NCBI GenBank assembly: GCA_963693305.1
Contig: OY855915.1
Span: forward strand, 1,656,001 to 1,720,000
Direction of reading: 5' to 3'
Length of the DNA: 64,000 nucleotides
Origin: Meandrina meandrites
Lineage: Eukaryota > Cnidaria > Anthozoa > Scleractinia > Meandrinidae
Shown here: positions 38,261 to 48,462 of the stretch, one piece after another
Numbering within the stretch: position 1 is the first letter of the stretch
Layout: every line of letters begins with the position of its first letter
The notes under the pieces: model-generated
Databases searched by the model: none
The model's input: the letters and a program-made list of their open reading frames with translations, nothing else
What the model was told of the DNA's origin: nothing
Position numbers and translations under genes: made by a program

Positions 38261-38791
38261 GTGAGACTATAAAGTTAACAAATTTCTACAATTGCTTTCA
38301 TTGACGACACACTACCTGCAAACGACATTTTTCGCTTTTGATTCTCAAAATTCATCTTTTTGATTTTTGCTTGTTGGTGTTATTTTGCTTGAATAATATT
38401 TCATTGATTCACGTCTTCTTTTCGTTGTCCTCACTCATAATTTTTTTGTCCAATTGAGTATTTTCCTTCAACTGTTACTTTTTCTGGTTTTTGATTATCT
38501 CGTCCTTAAAAAATTTTAGTATGTGGAAATGACTAGCAACAAAACAAACTCAACGATTAAAAGGTAACTTTTCAACTCCTTTAGAAAATTGATGAAAACA
38601 TTTTTGTTCTTAAACAAATACTACCAAGGTAAACCTACCAAATCTCGCATCACCTAATGTTTCTTTTTTTGAGGCACGCTCTCCGGGATATACATATTCT
38701 ATGGAATGCAGTATGCTATTACCAAATCTCTAACCATTCTATCAAAAATGAACGTGGAAGGAAAGCAGTTTATTATTTATATTTTCTTTAG

Positions 38792-39079
38792 ATTATGTTT
38801 CTGTTGGATGTTACAACGATACGTCAAATCGTTCAATCCAAATAATAGAAGGAACCGATTCTATCTTGGATGGATCGTACTCTTCTCGAACGGAACCCGT
38901 TGCAAAGTGCGCCCTGGCTGCAATGAAAGCGGGCTACAGTATGTTTGCAGTTCAGGACGGAGGACTGTGTGCAGCTAGTGCAACAGCGCCACAGACTTAT
39001 TACAAGTATGGAAAATCTACCGCTTGTAAGGCTGATGGTGAAGGTGGACCATTGGCTAATCAGGTCTATTCGATTAAAG
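38792..39079 (+). CDS. RTK exon: GCYKD repeat 10
   Basis: 288 bp, phase 1-1 and the last repeat. It has GCYNDTSNRSIQ, SRTEPVAKCALAAMKAGYS, TYYKYGKSTAC and GGPLANQVYSIKG. The tryptophan is replaced by leucine. Confidence 0.85.
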
Positions 39080-39867
39080 GTGAGACTGTAAATTTGAACA
39101 ATTTGTACTTTTCTTTGTTGACGACAAACAAACGGTAATTAACATTCATAGCTTTTCATTTTGAAAAGTTATCATTTCCGTTGTGCTTCGTCGGTGTTTG
39201 GTAGTATTCCATTGCTACTCGTCATCTTTTCGTTCTCTTAAGATGCACCCTTTATGGCCAGTAGTTAATATGAGACATTTCAAGCATTCGAATCAGTTGT
39301 GGAAGTGGCCGTTTAATGGTAGCATCCTAGGGGCTAGTTCTTGTAAAGTTCTGTTCCCAACGATTTTCATGCTCGTTTTACTTCGGTCTCCTTTGTGTGG
39401 TCCTGACTAACAGCCATTTGGTCTCCTAGGACGGTTTGTCATCCGCAGGCAGAAATTAATTACATTAGGACCAAAAGTATTATATAAAAAGCTATGAATT
39501 TGGTCAATGTTCTTCCAGCTGCTCCTCGGTACTTTGATACAGAAACGCAAACTTCTTTGGCGACCCGTAGCAGATCGTGGATGTGTTATCCAAATGTTAT
39601 ACAGAATACGCCATTGCAGTGTGTGTGCTTAGAATTAATTGGGAATTGTGGTACTTCAAGTGAACGGTTAATAAAAGGTTCAATAGCGATAGTGATGCAT
39701 GATTGCAAAGGATGTTTTAAACTTCTGCTCTACCTTCTTACTTGAGTTTAGCGATGTCGGTGATATTGGGTTTTCTTTAATTTTAATTTTAGTTGTTTCT
39801 ATCAGTCATGGTCACAATCTTTAATCGATGCATCTGTGATCATTTAAATGCATCACATTTTTTGCAG

Positions 39868-39933
39868 AGGGCGGTCGGAATTTACCGACAGAAAGTGCTG
39901 TTCCAAGTGAATTACTAACAAAAGCCAGCAAAG
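39868..39933 (+). CDS. RTK exon: juxtamembrane stalk
   Basis: A 66-bp phase 1-1 exon has a tttttgcag acceptor and a gtatga donor. It encodes EGGRNLPTESAVPSELLTKASK, a Ser/Thr/Pro-containing linker without cysteine, and its final G joins AC of the next exon to give Asp. The fit of phase on both sides and the position just before the transmembrane exon support it. Confidence 0.7.
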
Positions 39934-40653
39934 GTATGATAGGAGTGACCGAAAAAGGAATTGCTTTCTATTTGAACAATCAGACTGGGGCACGAGTTTT
40001 CTGTTAGCCAATAGTCAACGAGGCACAGCCGAGTTTACTATAGCTCATAGAAAACGAGGGCGGATAGTAGTCTAATTGTTGTAATAGAATTAAATAAATA
40101 GAATTATTTAGTAAAATAAAACCATGCAAAAAGAGTAACACGCGCACGGTCGTGTTCTATCAGCCATTATCAAAAACTGGCAATGGTATATTGCAATTCC
40201 TGAGTTTTGATTGGTAACAGGCAATGGTATATTAGCTCATATTGTGAGGGAAGAAATATAGGAAGAGTAGAAAAAATAGAAAAGTTGAAAAGCCAACGTA
40301 GAAAATATTTCGAACAGCTTTCCAGTTACAGTTTAGTGTTCCAGTTCATTAACCGTAACAGGCACCTGCTGTTTTGTTGAGGATCATAACTGTAATTAGC
40401 GTTGAAGTGTAACTGTAACCTGCAATAGCCTTTTGTATATAACTGTTGTCTACCAGCACTGTTTTGAAAGTGATTAATCTCGTAAAAGCGAAATTCCCTT
40501 ATAGCCAATAGTTCTTCAGGAAATGTATTAGATTATTAGATAATGCTTAAGTTAGACTATCTTATGACATTGCCTAATGCGTAAGCATCGAAATTTAAGC
40601 TTAAATAGAGTTATACTGCAAACGGTATTATTTGGCTACAGATTAAAGTCTAC

Positions 40654-40661
40654 GTTGGACC
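40654..40661 (+). repeat. Target site duplication, left (GTTGGACC)
   Basis: The 8-bp direct repeat GTTGGACC lies immediately outside the left terminal inverted repeat and recurs at 45742-45749 outside the right one. Eight-base duplications are typical of hAT, P and KDZ type DNA transposons. Confidence 0.75.
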
Positions 40662-40698
40662 CAAGGAGGATTGGAACCCATACCCATAATGCTTTGCA
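40662..40698 (+). repeat. Left terminal inverted repeat
   Basis: It pairs with 45705-45741. The first 17 bases are identical in both ends. It lies about 50 bases before the ATG of the HIRAN gene, so it probably overlaps that gene's promoter or 5' UTR. Confidence 0.75.
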
Positions 40699-40747
40699 TT
40701 CAAACTATATTATCATTTTTTCGATCACGTGACCAATTCATTTCGCT

Positions 40748-41023
40748 ATGGATTTCATCGAGATCACGTCGCAATCAGCTCCGACATTTCGCGAACGAAG
40801 CCTTATTTATCTCCATTGCTACGATCTTGGAGCTCAGGAAAGTGTTCAGTTGGAACAATTTCCTTGTCTTCAGGTTAATTTGGTTCTTGGCCATGTCAGT
40901 TTTCCTGAGAAAATCGCTGAGCGAAGGATGTGTGGCTTTTTATTTCAGCAAAAAGTGCTGAATCTTCTCAAGGATCGACCATCTCCAGTGCTTATCGAAG
41001 TGATAAATAGTTGTAACATCAAG
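40748..41023 (+). CDS. HIRAN-domain protein, exon 1
   Basis: The ATG at 40748 (MDFIEITSQSAPTF) opens a 92-codon phase-0 exon ending AAG|gtaagc. It contains CGFLFQQKVLNLLKDRPSPVLIEV. I recognise no domain in this N-terminal third. An earlier in-frame TTG in the inverted repeat is not used as the start because an ATG in good context follows. Confidence 0.72.
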
Positions 41024-41828
41024 GTAAGCCACACAGTGATTCATTCCTTGGTTAATCAACTAATTGTAGCTTTATTTGACGTTGTGAAGCCCATTTTCTT
41101 TGTCTTTCAGACATTTCACAATTTGAAAATTTTTACTCGAAGAATTCGCGTGTCACAATTAAACAGTCTCTGTCCTAACTAGCCTTATCGAAGTGCTAAG
41201 CAGTTGTGATATTAAGCTAAGTGTCTCAACAATTCATTTCTCGATTGAGCTAACTCTAGTGTTATTTAACGTTAGAGAAACCCATTCGCGATCGCGATTT
41301 TTCGTATCTACCATATCCGAGTGAGTAAAGAAGCAAATATGGCTTGCTTATAGGCTGCTGGCCTACACTACACAGTTTATGTAGTTCGCTAGATCTTTAG
41401 CCAATTCCTTTGTCTTTAAAATTTTCCGATGTAGACCAACTTTTCCTGAGCGATTGGGAGTTAAAGTTATATAATTTCTCAACTCTTGGCTGCTCATTGC
41501 AGCTGTGTTGTCTTTGTTTATATTCAAGTACAATCTCATTTTTGCATCTCAAGGAACATACACCATTTCCATGTTTGCTATTCAAGTAGGTTTAAATATT
41601 AGGAACAATTCATTCAGAGTGATTGGAAGTGAAAATTCCATGATTTAACAACTCTTGGCTGCCATATTGTTTCATTCATTGCAGCTGTATCGTCTTTGTT
41701 ATTGAAAGTAAAGCTCATTCGCATTTCAAAGAACATGCATCATTGTCATTCAAGCAGGTCTAAAGATTAGAACAACTGAAATAAATACTGTTAGTTAATG
41801 CTTAGTTCCCCTTTTTTTTGATGTACAG

Positions 41829-42551
41829 GCAAATAACAGAACATTATCTGTTGTTGTGGAATTCAAAGTGGTCCCCAGTTCATATTCTGTGAAAGTTCCA
41901 CCCAAGGTAGATCATGAGGAAGAGGATCCAGTGCCTTCCACACCTTGGCTGGAAGTGCTGGTTTGCAGTTGCAATTGTTCTAATTACCCAGCCACTGGAA
42001 AGGTAATTGTTGACAGGTCCGACGACAGTGATGCTGTAACACAACAATCCTGTCAGTCCAGCTCTGAATTGTCAGATCCAAATGAAACAGCAGAAAGTGG
42101 TGACGAACTTGATAATCAACTGGATGAAGAAACTCCAGTTAATGATGAAATTGAGCAGTTTACGGAGTACTTTGCTTTGAAAGGAAGCAGCTACCACGAA
42201 GATTGTCAGAAAACTTTAAGGAAGTGTAAGCAACGTCAGCTGCGAAGTGAAGCAATCGAACTTCGGGTGAGCCGAGAACCTACCAACATCAGGGATAAGA
42301 ATGCTGTGACAGTGGAGGCATATGTAGACACCACATGGTGTCGTATTGGTTACATCCCCAAAGAGAAATTAAAAAAAACTGTTGTTGCAATTAGGAGCAA
42401 TGAAATTCAGAAAGTGGAGTTTAAATTCATTGGATTTATGTTTGTCCCAGATTTGAATGACTGGCTGTACCATCCTCGTGTGCTAATTTCAAAGGTTGGA
42501 AGTTGGCTTCCTACTGATGCCAGTTACAAATACAATGACACTATCAATTAG
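41829..42551 (+). CDS. HIRAN-domain protein, exon 2
   Basis: The exon opens after a gtacag acceptor in phase 0 and runs to a TAG at 42549-42551. The total protein is 332 residues. Residues about 130-200 are acidic and Ser-rich. Residues about 200-305 resemble a HIRAN domain: EYFALKGSSYHE, IELRVSREPTNIRDKNAVTV and CRIGYIPKEKL. HIRAN modules, known from HLTF/Rad5-type helicases, bind DNA ends, but no helicase is fused here. A polyadenylation signal AATAAA lies at 42594, 43 bases after the stop. The gene lies wholly between the transposon ends and may be element cargo. Confidence 0.78.
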   Translation, partial: ANNRTLSVVVEFKVVPSSYSVKVPPKVDHEEEDPVPSTPWLEVLVCSCNCSNYPATGKVIVDRSDDSDAVTQQSCQSSSELSDPNETAESGDELDNQLDEETPVNDEIEQFTEYFALKGSSYHEDCQKTLRKCKQRQLRSEAIELRVSREPTNIRDKNAVTVEAYVDTTWCRIGYIPKEKLKKTVVAIRSNEIQKVEFKFIGFMFVPDLNDWLYHPRVLISKVGSWLPTDASYKYNDTIN

Positions 42552-42698
42552 ATTTTCCTAATTTGCAACCATGCCAATTCAAGTATTAACCCAAATAAAG
42601 GATCTGCTTAACTCCATCCCTGTAGTGGCGTCGAACTGTATGAAACAATAATTCTGACTTCACATTTAATTCCACCCACTCAAAGCTTGACTTTTGAA

Positions 42699-42890
42699 TG
42701 TGTGGTTCCAGGAAATATTCATCCCCCCTCCCCCCAAGAAGTGTCTTTTCCTAAGGACCCCCCCCCCCCCCCCCCCCAATCAAGCTTCATACATTTCTTT
42801 AAAATGTTTGGCCTTTGAGACCCCCTCGAATCAACAGGAATTTCCAATCCCTTCTTTGTGGGAAGTATGGACATTTACTGGAGCAGAAAA
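42699..42890. mobile_element. MITE related to 19677-19872
   Basis: It shares gtggttcca..aaatattcat..cc at the left, ggaatttcca in the body and agtatggacattta at the right with the other copy. It carries a poly-C run near 42760-42777. It is inserted between the two convergent genes of the TIR unit, so the unit has been in place long enough to receive it. Confidence 0.55.
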
Positions 42891-43429
42891 TTCTAGAAAA
42901 AGTTTGTGTAAATGAGGATTGGGGTAGATTTTGTACAACTTAAAATAATAATCATATACAAGGCATAGTTTGGATTGGGAAAATAAAGGCTTTTAAGGTA
43001 GACAGACAATAAAGTGCTTTGACATTTCTGCAGATTTTATTGTAATAAACTCATCCACATATTGACTGATCACCTGACTGTTGTGTTTACTCCCAACAGT
43101 TTCAGTAAAGTAGACTTGAACTATGACAGCTAATAATTGCTACTGAAGAGAAAAACTTTTGATTAACCACATCAAGTGTGTTAACTCTGCACCTGTGAAA
43201 ATTTTTAACTAGTGTGATTTAACTTTTGTTGACAATTACTTCTCATTTTTTCAAGTGATTCTATTTGATAAACCGAAGAAAATGAGTATTTGTTATCCAC
43301 AGGCATTATCTTAGGTAACTTAATTATTGGTCACTTGCATATTTTGGCTACTCTTGTATACAAATTCCTTAAAGTTTCGCCAAAGATAAAATAATTGCAT
43401 TGTCACCATGAATGCATGATAACTGATGA

Positions 43430-43778
43430 TCATTCATTTTCCTCATTGATTGAAAACAAAAAACCAGAGGGGGGAGGAACACCCGACCTGGGGCGGTGAT
43501 GCTGTTGCCTAACTGTACGATCATCCCTTGCTGGAAGGAATGCTCTACTAGGGACAAAGTGAGCTACGCTTTCCCTTTGGTTCCTCATGAGCCTGTGCAA
43601 GCGCAGAGGATTTCTTGATGGCCCATCTTCGTCACCATGTTCATCATTCTGTTCATCGTCACTGTCCACCTGACCAGGGATGACATCAAAGGAATCTAGT
43701 GACCCTTCTTTGAAACGGTCATTCTCGGTCCAGTAGTAGAATGGTAGGGTTTCGCTACTCAAGCGCTTGGAATTTTCC
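43430..43778 (-). CDS. Transposase-like protein, last exon
   Basis: This minus-strand exon follows a ctttaaaag acceptor, phase 2 in, and ends at the stop near 43430. It starts RENSKRLSSETLPFYYWTENDRF, then has an acidic stretch (DSDDEQNDEHGDEDG) and a basic Arg/Pro tail. Joined to the exon at 44117-44344 it gives GWPKLVRENSKR in frame. A minus-strand polyadenylation signal is possible at 43041-43036. Confidence 0.62.
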
Positions 43779-44116
43779 CTTTTAAAGAAACATTGGAAAT
43801 GAGACTCAATAACTTTGGATATAATTAAGCTTAGAGAACAGACAAATGAATACATTTGTATTTATTGATGACTGTAAGAAATGATGCCAATTAATATTAC
43901 ATGGCAAATCATGTTGACAGGCAAAATCAATTTCCTCTACCTGACATGCCTACATGAATTTATATTAACTAATCAAATGATTTTATATGTTGAACAAATT
44001 TCTGGAATGCCACTACGAGGCACAGGAGGTATGGTGAGGGATTGACGTTATGCCCTCAAGTATCTAGAATCCATACGGTGCCACATTAATATTGACTAGG
44101 GTAATTTAAACTGTAC

Positions 44117-44344
44117 CTTACAAGTTTGGGCCAACCATCTTTGAACTCTTTCAGTGTAAAAATGTTCCCCAAACGGCTATGTGCCACACCAAAAAAGCAC
44201 TCAAGGTCCTCTGTTGATCCTGCGCGTGGGTGTTCAGGATATCCAATTTCATTATTCTGGCACCTCCTCAGCTCCTGACTCTCAATGTTTGCTGTAATTT
44301 CGATAACTACTTCTCTTGTGAAACCTCGGATGTATTCCACTGGT
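44117..44344 (-). CDS. Transposase-like protein, middle exon
   Basis: The minus-strand exon has a ttttctag acceptor and ends at GTAAG|gtacag, phase 2 out. It encodes PVEYIRGFTREVV, YPEHPRAGSTEDLECFFG and FTLKEFKDGWPKLV. The STEDLECFFG phrase recalls the C-terminal (T/S)xDxLExFFG motif of P-element/THAP9-type transposases, and I recall similar EHPRA..DDVECFF proteins in cnidarian genomes. This is a tentative family call. Confidence 0.62.
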
Positions 44345-44557
44345 CTAGAAAAAAAATCCTACATATAGCATCACAACAACAGACAATAATTTGAACATAG
44401 TAAGCTGGCAGTTAGTCAGTGTCAAAAAAAGCAATTCTCTGAGTAGCAAGAGTGAAGCCAGGAAAGGTCTTACTGACAATTAATTATCAACATAATAATA
44501 ACAACATAAATAAAAATAATCAACAAAAGACTCTCAAATTACATATGAAGCCAGAAT

Positions 44558-44715
44558 AATGCATATAAAATTTTTAAGGATTCTCCCTTCTTTTATATTC
44601 GAAATTTGTAAAATTTGATTTTAAAATGATGATGTAAACAAAAATTAGATTTTGCAAACAAAAATATTTAAATGAGCTTTTATATTTTGTTAATATGTAT
44701 TTTTTTAAAGCAGAA
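44558..44715 (+). repeat. Retroelement 3' UTR fragment (same family as 5350-5510)
   Basis: agaataatgcatataaaatttt through gcttttatattttgttaat aligns with 5360-5505. Only the 3' untranslated part is present. It lies in an intron of the transposase-like gene, a later insertion into the TIR unit. Confidence 0.65.
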
Positions 44716-44815
44716 TGTTTCAATTATTATTGTTATTGTATTTTAGAGATCCCCATTATTGATATTAATATTATTATTGTGCATACTTTTAAGTGGGAAG
44801 AGTAAAAAAATATAC

Positions 44816-44879
44816 CTGTTGATGTCAATCTTTGATAAATCATAATCATCCTTATGCCAGGGCATCCATTCGAAGGCGA
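44816..44879 (-). CDS. Transposase-like protein, small exon
   Basis: A 64-bp minus-strand exon lies between an attatag acceptor and a CAG|gtatat donor. The frame AFEWMPWHKDDYDLSKIDIN joins in phase with the next exon. It needs phase 1 on entry, whereas the exon at 44968-45110 ends in phase 0, so either a further small exon is missing or the gene is damaged here. Confidence 0.5.
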
Positions 44880-44967
44880 CTATAATAATATGGACAACAA
44901 AAGATGACAATGTCAATGAGCATTAAAAAATTACAACCATGTGCCCCAGAAAAACTAAAAAGCTCAC

Positions 44968-45110
44968 CTTGGTAATATGTTCGACCGACTTGTATTCGAG
45001 AGATTTCCTTGAACCAATTTGCCGTTGTGGCCGATTCCTTTTCTTTTCATTCGGTGTTTGGCCACTCGTGACGTGGCATCTCTTGTTTTCTTTCGTTGGA
45101 GTACTCATCA
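44968..45110 (-). CDS. Transposase-like protein, first coding exon
   Basis: After a ttctttag acceptor the ATG at 45108 starts MSTPTKENKRCHVTSGQTPN, followed by a Lys/Arg-rich stretch (EKKRNRPQRQIGSRKS) that could be a nuclear localisation signal. The donor is AAG|gtgagc. A probable non-coding leader exon runs from the right TIR to 45588, where minus-strand GAAAG|gtaaga forms a donor. Confidence 0.55.
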
Positions 45111-45704
45111 CTAAAGAAAAAAGAAGACCCATTTCTACTTTCAGTGCAACTGTATAAGCTAAAAAATGCAATATTTTGACTCAAGAAAAGCGACAACATT
45201 GTCATCAGCTCAACAAAACGTTAGTTAGAATATCACGCTACGAGCGCGCCATTTTCTTTAGAATACATTACACAGCTCATTGAAGATAAACAAAGGGATT
45301 TTCAATGGGTTCAAAATAAGTCAATACGAAGCGACCTTGCGCGACCTTTGCATTCTATTTATTCATGAACTATTCTTCTTTGACGTAATAATGTTTTTCT
45401 GGGAAAGCCTCCACGTTTAACTTATATTATAAGAGGTTTTTAAAACGCATTTTGACGAAAAATAACGCGCCAACTGTTTCAAATAAATTCATCAACGAAA
45501 TGTGGGATTTTGAGTGTCGCGAATCAGAGTTTTTGCCCCAACAAATAAACAGTAGAAAAGAAGATATCATAAAGAAAAAAATCTTACCTTTCTTCACTCC
45601 ATTGGACCAATTTAAATAAGACAAAAACGGCGTGAAAGATCTCCAAAATTCGGCTTCTCGCTGAAACGTGATCTGATACGTGGCAAAATTACAAAAAGAC
45701 GGTT

Positions 45705-45741
45705 CGCAAAGTAGCTTGGGAATAGGTTCCAATCCTCCTTG
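45705..45741 (-). repeat. Right terminal inverted repeat
   Basis: Inverted partner of 40662-40698. On the minus strand it forms the beginning of the apparent leader exon of the transposase-like gene. Confidence 0.75.
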
Positions 45742-45749
45742 GTTGGACC
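45742..45749 (+). repeat. Target site duplication, right (GTTGGACC)
   Basis: Exact match to 40654-40661. A 6-bp reading (TTGGAC) with TIRs one base longer is also possible. Confidence 0.75.
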
Positions 45750-46017
45750 CAAGCTTCTGTCCACTGTTCTAGTCGTCTCCGAAGATTTTGTCTGCTGTAA
45801 CAGATCCCGAACTTCCCTCAGCCAGCGTGTGTTCCCCGAGTTAAGTAGTGCTACAGGATTATTCAGAAATTGTCAAGAGAGCCAAAAAATGTGTTGCCAC
45901 AATATACCATTGACCACAAGTATCGTAGCCGACACGCGTCAACGAAAACAGCTGGGGAGCTCAAATATTACAGTTCTTTTCGGCATGTTTAATAAAACAA
46001 TTATTCCACTCGCTCTT

Positions 46018-46089
46018 GTTGGATATGAGATCGTTATACCTAACTCGGCGCTACACGCCTCGTTGGCTATCTGCCATCTCATATCCAAC
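46018..46089. repeat. Short hairpin element
   Basis: The arms gttggatatgagat (46018-46031) and atctcatatccaac are perfect complements around a 40-base spacer containing cgaggcgtgtagcg-like imperfect pairing. It is probably a small MITE. Confidence 0.55.
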
Positions 46090-46846
46090 GCGCGCTCATA
46101 GAATAATGTTTAAATAGAAAGCAGTGGAAGAACCAATCAGATTCGCAGATTTCCAACGAAGTTTCCGCTATAATGGCTGATAGTGTGCATATAGTGTGCT
46201 TATAGGTATGACGTCGACAGTGGCACTAAAATGTAAACGGAATTTAGTTTCAGAAAGAGGACACTAGTGCCTGCCTGCATAGTCATTTTGTTCAGGTAGA
46301 AAACGAAAGCTGCCGTTTTATTCAATCGTCATCATTTTGAGTGAATATCGAGAAACCTACGTAATATCTTGGAAAACGAGCGATTTTTTTTATTTTCCAA
46401 AAAATGGCACCTCTGCCAGAACAAACCTCACTTCCATGTTTTTCCCGCTTGTTTAAACGTACAACAACAGAACTTTAATCGAAAACTGTGGTGAGTACAT
46501 GGAGCGGAATGATAATCGGCGGGAGTCTCTACCAGAGAAAGGGCAACGCCTCAAAAACGATTCTTGTGAGGATTACACAATTCATGTACTTGAAGGCATC
46601 TGTAAATTAAATTTTCTCTCTTAAAATGAATTGGACAATGAGATATTTTAAGCTGCGTTAATCATACTGCCGTTAAATTTATTATAAGGAAACTTCTCGT
46701 GTGATTTGAACCCAGGACCTCCCCTAGTAAGAAAATGGGGGACAACACGACAAAAGGGAAATTATTGACCTTTGTGGGATTCTCACGGAGTGCTTTGCTC
46801 AGGTTTATAAATTGTACTGAATACAGGTAATTTTGTTTTCTTTTAG

Positions 46847-46988
46847 ACAATAACTCTATCGGACAAACAATTGGCATTGCTGTACCAGCAGGATGCGGGG
46901 CCCTTATTGTCATTGCTTTAGGGATTGCTTTCTATAAAAAGAAGATAAAAAGAAGGAAGCGTCGTGTACATGGCCACAAGGCAAGGAG
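46847..46988 (+). CDS. RTK exon: transmembrane helix and juxtamembrane region
   Basis: The acceptor is cttttag (phase 1 in) and the donor gcaaggag|gtaagg (phase 2 out). It encodes NNSIGQTI, the helix GIAVPAGCGALIVIALGIAF, and then a strongly basic stop-transfer stretch (YKKKIKRRKRR). It defines the receptor as single-pass with the kinase inside the cell. Confidence 0.93.
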
Positions 46989-47657
46989 GTAAGGAGTATC
47001 ATTCCTTGATATTCAAGTAGTTCCTCGCAATGTTTGCTCGAAGCACTGGCTCTCGGTCGGAGTTTTGTTCTCCCGGGCAAAAGTGTTAGGACCTCAGGTG
47101 ATTTATTATATGACTGGCTCTATGAGCGATCAAGATGAAGCAAATTTCGTGCTGTGATTGGCTAGCCGCGAGTCATGCTGAAGCCATCTTGATTGCTCGG
47201 GATGACGCGTTGCGCTCCCGCCAAAAAAACCTTTAAAATGACGCAAGTTCAAAAAATATTATGAGACGGAACAACGATTTTCTGTCTCTTTTTACCGTGT
47301 GGAGTACGATAGTAAAGAAAAGGTCTTGAAGAGTACCCACGCTTGTTAAACACTAATAAACACTAATGATGAAGAAAAATTCACACTTCCCACTGACGTT
47401 TTAAGTTCTTAACGCCTTCAGCGGCTACAGTTTCAATATTCAGCTCACGACAGGTTTGCACCATAGAAGTGCCCAAAGCGAACAATTCCCCTGCAAAACT
47501 TCAACGGATCGAAGCGGCAGTCTTTAAGGCTTCCTTCCTATTGATGTGCAAATTTTAGTCATTTCAAGGCTAGAATGAAGTTAACAAGGGAAATCTCCCT
47601 CTTATGCTTTTCCTCTCTTGACCAGAAATGTACAATTTCTTTACATTCTTCCTTTAG

Positions 47658-47863
47658 AACGAAGTCCGACATTATTCACCTTCTGTCAAAGGAGATTCCG
47701 CCGAAACGGGTAACCTTTATGGAAGAGCTGGGTCGAGGTGCCTTTGGTAAAGTTCATAAAGGGGTCCTGAAAGACTTACCAAAAGCTGAAGTATTTTTCA
47801 AGCCCAGGGAGGAGAGGGTGGAAGTTAATGAAGGAAAAGTCGTCGCTATAAAAGTCTTACTTG
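47658..47863 (+). CDS. RTK exon: kinase N-lobe, glycine loop and VAIK
   Basis: The acceptor is cctttag (phase 2 in), donor gtgagc (phase 1 out). After IPPKRVTFMEEL comes the glycine loop LGRGAFGKV and, after a short charged loop, VVAIKVLLG, with the ATP-binding lysine. The loop between beta2 and beta3 (about 25 residues, Glu/Lys-rich) is longer than usual. Confidence 0.95.
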
Positions 47864-48238
47864 GTGAGCAGGAATGAAGATGAGATTTTGCATTGGCTAA
47901 TAATGTTTATCTGACTACCTTAGTAAAATAGCCATATATATTTATGTGAAATATTTCTAACATTGTTTGGTAGACTATTAAAACTGAAATGAATGAAATG
48001 ATCCTTGCAGTGTGGAAGCAATTTCAGCAATTGCATATTTTAATCTGAAAAAAAATTCATGGCTACAACGGGATGAAATGAATGAAATGATCCGGTTACA
48101 AAATGCAATTGCTTAAATTGCTTTCACACTGCGATGGTCATTTCATCATTTCATTTATCCGCAGTTCATGTCTTTTATATATTCATTACCTCACTAGTAA
48201 AACTGTATGCGGCCATGTGTTGAAAAGTATTATTGTAG

Positions 48239-48462
48239 ATTATAAGCGCTAAAAATTAAGGATAAAAATCAGTGATAATAATTTCGAACTAGCCCTGGGT
48301 TTCCGACGATGGACGTTTCGATGAATCGTTCATCATTTTCAAGTTCTAAAACGCATCGATGAACATAAGTACTCAGCTATCAGAAAACACCTGCGTGACG
48401 CCCACAATCAGAATAACAAAGATCTTAACGAACAATTTACCATCCTGAAGAAATGTCATAGA
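48239..48462 (+). pseudogene. Penelope-like element remnant (GIY-YIG region)
   Basis: The frame at about 48348-48462 reads KRIDEHKYSAIRKHLRDAHN and LNEQFTILKKCHR, resembling the C-terminal GIY-YIG nuclease region of Penelope-like elements. Upstream, gacgtttcgatgaatcgttc and cttataagcgcta are found in reverse complement at 50260-50345, so the two blocks may be inverted ends of one element now split by later insertions. Confidence 0.5.

Larger units (their letters stand above)
40662..45741. mobile_element. 5.08-kb TIR-flanked DNA transposon-like unit carrying two genes
   Basis: The left end CAAGGAGGATTGGAACC, then c-at-a-ccca...ctttgc, matches the reverse complement of the right end over about 37 bp with roughly seven mismatches (40662-40698 and 45705-45741). 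It is bounded by an 8-bp direct repeat. The CAAGG end fits the loose YARNG rule for hAT-like ends. It contains a plus-strand HIRAN gene (40748-42551) and a minus-strand gene (45110-43430) in convergent orientation, with their 5' ends close to the two TIRs. It sits in the receptor intron between the stalk and transmembrane exons. Superfamily and autonomy are not established. Confidence 0.7.

Noticed and set aside
40671..40961. Frames starting with EPIP at both ends of the 5-kb unit
   Set aside because: The similar starts come from TTG codons within the terminal inverted repeats. The true start of the HIRAN gene is the ATG at 40748.
45731..45742. ggttccaatcc as a tRNA T-arm
   Set aside because: The loop would read TTCCAAT, missing the purine at position 57, and no other tRNA arms are present.
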